Below, in pieces: positions 56,371 through 64,000 of a stretch of 64,000 nt of DNA (position 1 is the stretch's first letter; the number at the start of each line of letters is the position of its first letter). Under the pieces are notes generated by a model. It searched no databases and was not told where the DNA came from. It saw nothing but the letters and a program-made list of their open reading frames with translations. The DNA comes from Gentiana macrophylla (lineage: Eukaryota > Streptophyta > Magnoliopsida > Gentianales > Gentianaceae): assembly GCA_026214975.1 (NCBI GenBank), contig JAOBSW010000502.1:186001-250000 (forward strand). The letters are read 5' to 3'. The translations under genes and the position numbers were made by a program.

Positions 56371-58166
56371 TAGACCTGGAAGCTGAGTTAGACATAACAA
56401 CAATTCTAGAAGGTGTTGCCTTAGAAGATTCTGCTGAAGTTGCAAGGAATGAACATATAGATGTTGTATCTGAAGAATCTGTTCAGTTTGAAGATCAACA
56501 ATGCGGGAACTTTAGTAAATGCTACTATGGATTTAAATGTCATTGCTGAGTAAAGAGCAGTTTTGGAAGAAAACTTGGCAGTCTTTCCTGCCATTGCTGA
56601 AGACCAAATTGGTTAGTTGGGTGTTGATGCAACTACTGAACAACACATTCCCATAATTATAATTCCTGACACATCCATTGAGCCTAATTTGGTAACACCC
56701 ATGATGATCCAAGAAAATCAACCTAGAGTTATTGAATATACATCAGTCACGCCAATGGAGATTCAAGAAACGGTTGAAGAGGTGGTTTAGTCTGCTGGAA
56801 ATTAGACAGCAACTGAACAACGGTCAGAAGTGGTGGTTCAATCTATTGAGGATCAGACAGTGATTGGAAAAAGGTTACCCCTACTGAGGAAGTTTCCCCT
56901 GCTGATAACATCGAAGAAGCTGTTGAAGCACAATCAGAAGAGCAACTTCTTGACTATGGAGATAGTGAAGAAGAGGTTGATATAACTCTTGGAGAAGACC
57001 CTATCAATGATAATTATCTTGGATTGGATGAGGGAATTCATGAACCCTACGAGTGGGACAGGAATAGAGCATTAGTGATAACATAGCCAAGACCTGAAGA
57101 TAACTTAGAGTGGTCTGATGGGAATATGGCTGGTATTGCTACTACTATACCAGGGCATACTTTGGCCGAATTAAGGGCTGTAAGAGTAGATATCAACCAG
57201 CTGAGGAATTAATTGAGGACCACTGTACAAAGATTTGAAGATCTTGTTAATTTGGTGGAAAATAGAGGAAGAACCACTGAGGCTGTTGCATCAAGTGTTA
57301 CTGGTTTACAATTTAGATGCAGTGATAAGCATATGGAAGTTACTCAAACAGTGTTGGACTCTGTAAGAAGAAATAAGAAGATGTCTGAGGATATTTCCAA
57401 CTTACGCAAGAAAGTTGATAAATTCACTCAGAATTCACCATCTGCTGCAATAGATCCTAAGTTTATAGAAAGGATGAAAGATGGAATACACACTACAATG
57501 CCTGATTACATTAGTAGACACAAGAATAGAGATTACGGAAGGCCAACTGAATAATCTGGTATCCACTCAAGAAGGAACTATGAGCCTGCTGAACCGTTTT
57601 ATCGATGATGTCAATAAGGGGGATGAAGGAAAGACAACAGAGGCAGAAGAAGCAACAAGGATGTATCAACAAAGAAGATATGAAGCTGAGATTGCTTCAT
57701 ATAGAACCCCTGCTCCTGGAAGAGTTTAATTAACTAATAAGGTGCTGAAATAGTTTAAAAATGCTTATAATTCAGGAATAGACCTTACAATTAAATGATC
57801 TTCTTTGAGGGTTTAAACTCTTTCCTTGGTTTGAAATTATGGGAAGTAAGGATCAAATCCTTGGGAACAACTTCAAGAGAAGGTTCAACTGGTGGAGGAG
57901 GATAGTCCATGGGTGGAAGAGGACAGTATGTTGAACAAAGACTAAGGGGACTATCAGTAAAGGACTCTCTGGATGAATTCAATCCAACATATATGAGACA
58001 AGGATTCAACTGGAAAGTTATCCAGTTGACCATTGCTGAATCTTGGAAATGGTGGAAAATGGTACACATTTGGATTGATTTCTCTAGAATTGAAAATCAA
58101 TGGATGGCAGATATGCACAGAGAAATCAAGGAATATCAACAGAAGAAGGATCAAGAAAGGAACTAG
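56280..58166 (+). pseudogene. post-pol frame of element K, broken
   Basis: Homologous to the second half of the C post-pol frame. Pieces: an acidic/Glu-rich part with many stops (56352-57200; VLEENLAVFPAIAEDQ matches VLEENVAIFPQIAVEE of C), then 57213-57554 with coiled-coil-like character. Next are 57481-57729 (TRIEITEGQLNNL, LLNRFIDDVNKGDEGKT, APGRV) and 57909-58166 (KDSLDEFNPTYMRQGFN, SWKWWKMVHIWIDFSRIENQ), ending at TAG about 58164-58166. K keeps the Trp codon that is a stop in C. The N-terminal FW/GQE domain is missing, lost at the J/K junction. Function unknown. Confidence 0.75.
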
Positions 58167-58320
58167 TTCAGCTAACTCTTTTTACATGTTTTATCTTTTG
58201 CTGAACATAGTTTTAAAAATGTTTGAACCATTTCGGAACTTTAATGAAATATATGAAGTTTGATTTGTTTTTATTGTCTTTATCTTTATGTTTTGCTGTA
58301 AAGAGGGAATTGACATCATC

Positions 58321-58337
58321 ACTAAAAAGGGGGAAAT
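58321..58337 (+). other. polypurine tract of element K
   Basis: AAAAAGGGGGAAAT directly before TGTTGGACATATTTTAG; identical in form to the tract of C. Confidence 0.85.
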
Positions 58338-59134
58338 TGTTGGACATATTTTAGTTTTAATGATGAGTGCCAGACTAGCTATTATAGGGCAAAGGAAAAA
58401 ATATGTCTAGAATGAATGTATAGGTTTACTAGAGTTTGATCATTGTATAGGTTTGATCAAACAAGCACCATAAAGAGGTCAGCTTACTTGTTCTATAGAT
58501 CTATCTAGGTTAGATGTTCAGTAGAGTGTCTAGGACCTGTTGAAGGCTGAGGGTTCAAACTCAGTAATGAAGACTGAGTGTTCAAACTCTGTAATGAAGG
58601 CTAAGGGATCAAACTTAGTATTGAAGATTTAAAATCCAAGAATATGGGATCAGGATTTAGGTAAATCTGTGATGGGCTAAACTGATCACATATACAATGT
58701 ATTGAAGGTCTAATTTCCAAATAAGGAGATGTGATGATTCGGACTTAGTTACTTAAAACGGCGTACTCTAACTTCATAATTAATAAATATATGAGAAGCA
58801 GTCTGGTGAGTGTTCATCAAAAACACAGCTGACCATAATTCAGCTGACCATAAATATACATCAGCAGACTCATGAACCATACATCTAATGAATATATACA
58901 TATCTGATTAATTCGATTCAAGAATTATTTTCAGAAGATTAAATGGATAAGGATGAATATCAAGCACTAGATTAGTCCATTAATCAATGGCGGAGATTGA
59001 TGGGACGTTTTAAGGAATCGAGATGGAAATAAACCATTAGTTGACAGTCAATCTTTCAGACGGACACTGACACTGATAGAGGAGTAAAATAGAGGTAATT
59101 TCATGGAATAATCAGAATATTCTATAACAGTCAG
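58338..59134 (+). repeat. 3' LTR of element K, left segment
   Basis: Starts TGTTGGACATATTTTAG and follows the C LTR (GATGAGTGCCAGACTAGCT.TTATAG). It contains three tandem 27-bp units at 58542-58622 (GAAGGCTGAGGGTTCAAACT-type). Cut at 59135 by element L; the rest should lie beyond the right edge. Confidence 0.85.
58542..58622 (+). repeat. three 27-bp U3 repeats in the K LTR
   Basis: Units start at 58542, 58569 and 58596, each of the form GAAGGCTGAGGGTTCAAACT followed by CAGTAAT, with a few differences. Related copies occur in the C, I and L LTRs in the same upstream part, as expected for U3 regulatory repeats (inference). Confidence 0.85.
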
Positions 59135-60968
59135 TGTTAGAAATAAATTTAAGTTTTGATGATGAATCATCGTTATTTATTTCATTTTTTGTTTATACCC
59201 CATTGATTAAGTGCTAAAACTAACTTTTATAGTGAAAAGCTAAAAGATGTCTAGAAATGATATGTAAAAGATTTATTAGAGTCTGATCTTTGTATAGGTT
59301 GAATCAGACAAGCACTGTAATAGATAGAGAGTCATAGAACTGAAAACTTGAAATCATATAGACAACTGGAATCATATAAACTGATATTTCAAAAGAAACT
59401 GAATGTGTTACTTAGAGCCAAACACTGAGATATACTCATAACTGAAGAAGGTAAGTTTGTTGAGGGACACAGACGCGGTTTTCTTATCTAGTAGAAGAAG
59501 GCTGAGTGGACAAACTCAGGTTAGAAGGTTGAGGAACACAGACTCTTTTATTGAAGATTGAAGAACTGAGGGTTCAAACTCAGTTTATGAAGACTTAAAA
59601 TCGAGACTGTAAAGTTAGAATTCAAGTAAGTCTGTGATGGCCTGAACTGACTTTATGGATCTTGTAAGAGGACTAAGATACATAAGGACAATGATATCTT
59701 AGATAACTTAAAAGTTATGGTGTACTCTGATTAAGTCAATATAAATCAGATGAAAATAGATTACTAAGTTTAGAAGAAAACTAAAAACTCAGTTAATGCT
59801 CTAGATCAGTTACAGACTGAAAACTGGCCCACTAAGTTTATGAAGCTTAAAACTGACTTCTCTTAGACACTCAGTGTTAAAGCTAAAGACATCCAAGGAC
59901 TGAAAAGGAATCTGAATGTTACAAATCAAGCATTTCAAAGGATGATGGACTGACATGTCAGATAGGTCACTGACATCTGAGATGTATCCGTTGATAGCAA
60001 AAAGAATTCAAATTCAAACAAGATGAACATATGAATTTCACACTGTAAAAATAGGAATTTGCAACAAGGATCAAGCACCGAATACAACCAATAATAGAAC
60101 TAAATTATCAAGAACTGAGAATTATCGAGCCAAAGTTCTGTTCATCTCTTGCTATCAACTTTGCACTGAAAAAGAATACATCAAGAAATCTTCCAAGTGT
60201 TCAAGATACAAAGAATTTATCAAGAAAACAACACTTTGAAGAACCAAAAGTAAGAATCATTTACTTGATTTTTAGCCCATCTTTGATTTTAATCAAAGGT
60301 TAAGACTGTGAAGCAATCCGGTCTAGGATTTGCCAAGAACAGTTGTTGTTTTTACTGTCGGGTAGACTGTGTTTGTGGTGGAGCAGAGAAAGCAATACTA
60401 TCCTCTAAGGACCAATGAAAGTAGTTACAGAGCAGCAATACTACATGTTCTTTAGTTGCTAAGATAGTGAAGCTAGGGATTAACCAAGGACTATCAGTTT
60501 AGGAAATTTTGTAACCGGTCTACCTCAAAGAGTTCTAGTGAAAGTTTCCTCTGACATCACAGGGGAAGAGAGGACTGACATGATTACACAACTTGGAACC
60601 TCTATAATTTCTTTCCTTATTTAATTTACGCATTTACTTACTGTTATTTACATTCCAGTACTTGTGATTGATTTTATACAGTTTTTTCAAGCATACAGAA
60701 CAGATTGATACTAACACCGCACCCAATGTGACATTGATCAGAATTCAGTTTTGCATAACAAAAAAAATCAGTTAAAAGGCTAAAACTTAATCCGCTGCCG
60801 GTTAACTTAGTCTAAGAATAAGTCAGTTTGATTTAAACTTAGCTCAGTTAACTTAACTTCACACAAGTTTAAAACTGAACCTACTATGCTTTTACGTCAA
60901 ATTTTTGGTGACAAGTTTATTCACCCCCCCCTCTCTAAACTTTTGTCAGCATTTTCAAGGGACCAACA
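59135..60968 (+). repeat. 5' LTR of element L
   Basis: 1834 bp, TGTTAGAAATAAATTTAAG ... CAAGGGACCAACA. Close in length and sequence to solo LTR I. The TATA region reads TGTAAAAATAGG (near 60045), weaker than TATAAATA in I. The end (GACAAGTTTATTCACC...) is the common Sirevirus-like end of this window. Confidence 0.88.
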
Positions 60969-60970
60969 TT

Positions 60971-60982
60971 TTGTATCAGAGC
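60971..60982 (+). other. primer binding site of element L
   Basis: TTGTATCAGAGC, one change from TGGTATCAGAGC. Confidence 0.8.
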
Positions 60983-61200
60983 AGTTCTTCCTTTTAGAAG
61001 TGATCAAAAGTTGTCACTACTTCAAGACATCAGCTCAAATAACTTCTAACTCAGTTATTTCCGATACCCTTCCAACATTTGGTAGGAGCAATGTTCTCTA
61101 ACAAGAACATGTTCTGACAATCTCTCGTTGATCTTTTGAAAAAGCCCAGTTCTCAGCTTCCATTTTTTTTTGCACCACACTGTTTTCACAAACTTGCATC

Positions 61201-62650
61201 ATGGACAAAAGTCAGTATGCTAGACAAATGATTATGTGCAACATGGACCATTTTTATGAATATAGAAGACGTTTGCAGACATTCCTTACGGCTACACATG
61301 ATGAAATGATGGATGTACTCAATGATGGACCAAATCAGATCACTTACAAGAAAACGGTTGATGGTGGTGCTCAAGTTAGAGTTCTCAAACCCAAGAGTGA
61401 ATTGAACAATGATGATATAAAGAAGAATATTCTCAACAATGTTACTATGGACATCATTCTCAGAACCTTGGATAGCAACATGTACATAATAGTCAAAGAC
61501 TGTACAACTGCCAAAAAGATGTGGGAGAAAATACAACTGGTGTGTGAAGGAACTGATTCAATCAAGGAGAATAAGATCTCTGTAGCAAACAAAAATTTCA
61601 TGATTTCAAGATGAAACCTGGAGAAACCACTGAACAAATGGAGACAAGATTTAGTGCAATCATGGATGAGCTAGCACTCCTAAAGATAGTCTAAACCAAG
61701 AATAAATCAATACTAGAATTTAGAATGCTTTACCCTTATGCTGGAAAATGAAGGTTACAAGCATAGAAGAGTCAAGGAAGCCTGATGAAGAAGATACTTT
61801 CAAAATCTTCTCAGATTTGTAAGACTATGAGTTCGTTGAAGATTTCATAGTAATCTTTGTATCAATCAAAGCACTTGAGGATCCAAAAACTACAGCTCTT
61901 GGAATAGTTGATGACCTGGAAACATCATCTAGCAATCTTCAACAATTGGATGATATAAAGGAACATATGGAATTAATGATGAAAAGAATTAGGGGGATGA
62001 AAAATGGACAACCATTTACTCAGAAATACAACAAGAAAACTCCAGAAAGAAAGAAAGATGATGAGTACTTGTGCTTCATCTGCAAAAAGCCTGGACATTA
62101 CAAGGCTGAATGTCCAGAACTGACCAACAAGTGAACTCAGCAAAGAAGAACCGGAAGAAGAGCATTATTACCTAGTGATGAGTCAGATTATGAAGCTGAA
62201 ACTGAGAAGGCACTCTCAAATGACACATCTTTAATGGCTCACAAGAAAAACTCAAATGAGGTATGTGAATTTAATTCTAAGTACACCTCAGCACAAAATT
62301 CCGTACAAAATGCTTGTTCTTCAACAACAGGTTCTAATCCTAAAAATATTGAATTAGGGGAAACTCTAGATAAATTGATGAATCAGCTAGTAGCACTACA
62401 AGATGGTTATGAGTCAATCAAAGAAGAGAAATAATCTCTAATTTTGGAAGTCAAAAGATTAAAAACTAAATTGAACATTTTGAGACTGCTAAGAACTGTT
62501 CAAGCAAAGAATCAGCATCAGCCTACTATTTCAATAGCATCAGCTGAATCTTTAGCTGAATCAAGTTCTGCAACTGGATTCAAATCTGGAATGCCTTATG
62601 GTGACAGAACAGGCTTAGGATTTGACACACAGCAAAGTTCAAAGGAATGA
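61201..62650 (+). pseudogene. gag of element L
   Basis: The ATG at 61201 gives MDKSQYARQMIMCNMDHFYE, then RLQTFLTATHDEMMDVLNDG and DCTTAKKMWEKIQLVCEGTD, the capsid part. A frameshift near 61600 and several stops (61694-61900) break it; it resumes at 61946 with MDDIKEHMELMMKRIRGMKN and an intact single CCHC knuckle at 62072-62113 (CFICKKPGHYKAEC). Stops at 62132 and 62432 interrupt the acidic tail. The tail includes GETLDKLMNQLVALQDGYES (coiled-coil-like, as in C) and PYGDRTGLGFDTQQ. C has two knuckles where L has one. Confidence 0.88.
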
Positions 62651-64000
62651 ACTATTAAAGTTGGTGAATTAAATGTCAAAGCGGCATTAAGTTTGTAGGT
62701 GAACAAATTCCTCAAATCGAGAAGCATCTTTGCACTGATTCGATCGACTCAAAATAAGTCAACCTAGTTTCAACATCAGTTTTATGCGAAGTCAGCTGCA
62801 CAAAATAACAAAGGTAAATCTAAATGTAGATCAGTTGCACCTCAAATAAACAAGGATGGTAGATCAAATGCCAGATTTACAAAACTAACCATGCTAAGAA
62901 CCCAAAAAGATCAAATCCAAGTAAATCCAAGAATTGAAATCATTCATGGAATTACAAACTCAGAGGGAAAGGCGGGTTTTTTCCTACTAATGAGGATTGG
63001 AACCTTTTTGAACCTATTGCTAAAACTGAAAAGAACAATCATTCACAACAGAGAACTTACTACAAGTCTCAGACAAGGATTCAACAGAGAACTTATCCAA
63101 GATTTCAGCAGAACCTTCAAGATCTGAGAGAGTCGAAGATATAGACCTCAAATATAGAAATTTCATTCATCGCAGAAAGCAGAATGATGGTTATTACTCA
63201 ATTTTCCATAATAGAAGGCAATATGGAAGTCAGTTTAGACCAAAAGACTTGAGAGAGCATATAAATAAGACACAATCCAGAAATTGATATTATGGGAATG
63301 TAGCTTATATATATGATAACAAGTGCAACAATTTCCAAATGAGAGCTTATGGAAATATCCCAAATGATGTACTTACAACTGACCCTTATGGACCCAAACA
63401 GAATTGGGTACCTAAAACTTATTAACTTATTTTGCAAGAAATATGGTATTTTGACAGTGGTTGCTCTAGACACTTGACAAGGAGCAAAGACTGTTTTGTT
63501 GATTTTCAAGCTAAAGATGGACCCTAAGTCAATTTTGGTGGAAAAGACAAACCTGGTTATACAAGAGGTTATGGAACCTTAATCAAGAATGGATTGAACA
63601 TTAGCTTATGTTGAAGGACTCAATTACAATCTACACAGTACAAGTCAATTCTGTGACATGGGATACAGTGTTACTTTTGACATAGAATTTTGCATTGTCA
63701 TAAGTGAAATTGCATATAAGGTAGTTCTTGCTGGGAAAAGAAAGGAAAATATGTATGTTGTTGAGTGGTCAACAGTTGTTTCAGAAAAACCTGTTTACTT
63801 GTGCATACCGAATCAGAAATCAGCTGGTTGTGGCACAAGAAACTGAGTCATCTCAACTTTGATGACATCAATCTTTTGGTCAAGAAAGGATTAATAATTG
63901 GACTAGCAGAAATTTCTTACAAGAAGGATAGTTCATGTGATGCTTGTCAAAAAAGAAAGCAAGTAAAAGCACGCTTCAAAAACAAATCTCAGCATTCAAG
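62651..64000 (+). pseudogene. protease and integrase start of element L
   Basis: After a Lys/Gln-rich decayed linker, the protease active site is visible as WYFDSGCSRHLTRSKDC with DSG at 63453-63461, then a stop and GYTRGYGTLIKNGLNI. A shift breaks the YNL.STSQFCDMGY block, and the 63658-63846 frame gives MGYSVTFDIEFCIVISEIAY and VVLAGKRKENMYVVEW. From about 63828 another frame gives the integrase zinc motif WHKKLSHLNFDDIN...CDACQ, with the two His and two Cys ligands intact. The window ends before the integrase core. Confidence 0.85.

Larger units (their letters stand above)
59135..64000 (+). mobile_element. Sirevirus-like element L, 5' part, runs off the right edge
   Basis: 5' LTR, primer site, gag, gag-protease linker, protease and the start of integrase. 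It lies inside the K LTR; GTCAG at 59130-59134 is the predicted target duplication, with its partner outside the window. Gag and LTR resemble C more than D, but the LTR family is that of solo LTR I. Many stops: a dead copy. Confidence 0.88.

Overview
The window looks like nuclear DNA of a flowering plant, probably a eudicot. It is AT-rich, with long (AT)n tracts, plant-type copia and gypsy LTRs with initiator-tRNA-Met primer sites, and a hAT-type MITE. I found no host gene, structural RNA gene or CRISPR array. Almost every base belongs to LTR retrotransposons nested inside each other, and every recognisable coding region is a broken gag, pol or post-pol frame. No database search was possible, so lineage names (Ale-like, Sirevirus-like, chromovirus-like) rest on LTR length, domain order and motifs.

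Layout. 1-1069: 3' end of an Ale-like copia element. 1070-1969 and 10714-11252: internal DNA of an old long-LTR copia-type element ('B'). A younger copy of the same family ('B-prime', 1970-10713) sits inside it with perfect 5-bp target duplications (ATTTC). The 3' LTR of B (11253-11912 plus 24960-26296) is split by a minus-strand Sirevirus-like element ('C', 11913-24959) carrying gag, pol and a long post-pol (env-like position) frame. The right part of the B LTR holds a perfect 202-bp palindrome. 26297-26518 is the tail of a gypsy LTR, followed by a degenerate ~32-bp minisatellite to 27327.

27328-30231 is an LTR plus gag of a second Sirevirus-like family ('D'). 30232-30883 is part of a Tat/Ogre-like gypsy LTR ('G'), entered by a long-LTR non-coding copia-type element ('E', 30884-39200). 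E is fused through filler DNA to the 5' LTR stump of a largely non-coding gypsy element ('F', 39225-46095). 46096-51527 is the pol and post-pol half of a Sirevirus-like element ('H'). H is probably the other half of D, separated from it by nested insertions and a deletion. Its post-pol frame is interrupted by a hAT MITE. Its LTR (51528-54762) carries a solo LTR ('I') and is followed directly by another primer site and gag ('J', 54763-~56270). J is joined to the post-pol frame and LTR of a C-like element ('K', ~56280-59134). The K LTR is entered by element 'L' (59135 to beyond the right edge).

Functionally, the Sirevirus-like copies share gag (one or two CCHC knuckles), an Asp protease with a DSG motif, integrase, reverse transcriptase/RNase H and an extra post-pol frame. 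The long-LTR elements B and E, and most of F, lack readable gag-pol and would need enzymes in trans. The most interesting signal is in C and H: a pol-to-post-pol spacer of almost equal length (639 and 633 nt) in two diverged families. It holds a conserved box near the pol stop and a TATA-like sequence about 110 bp before the likely post-pol start, consistent with a separate internal promoter for the extra protein.
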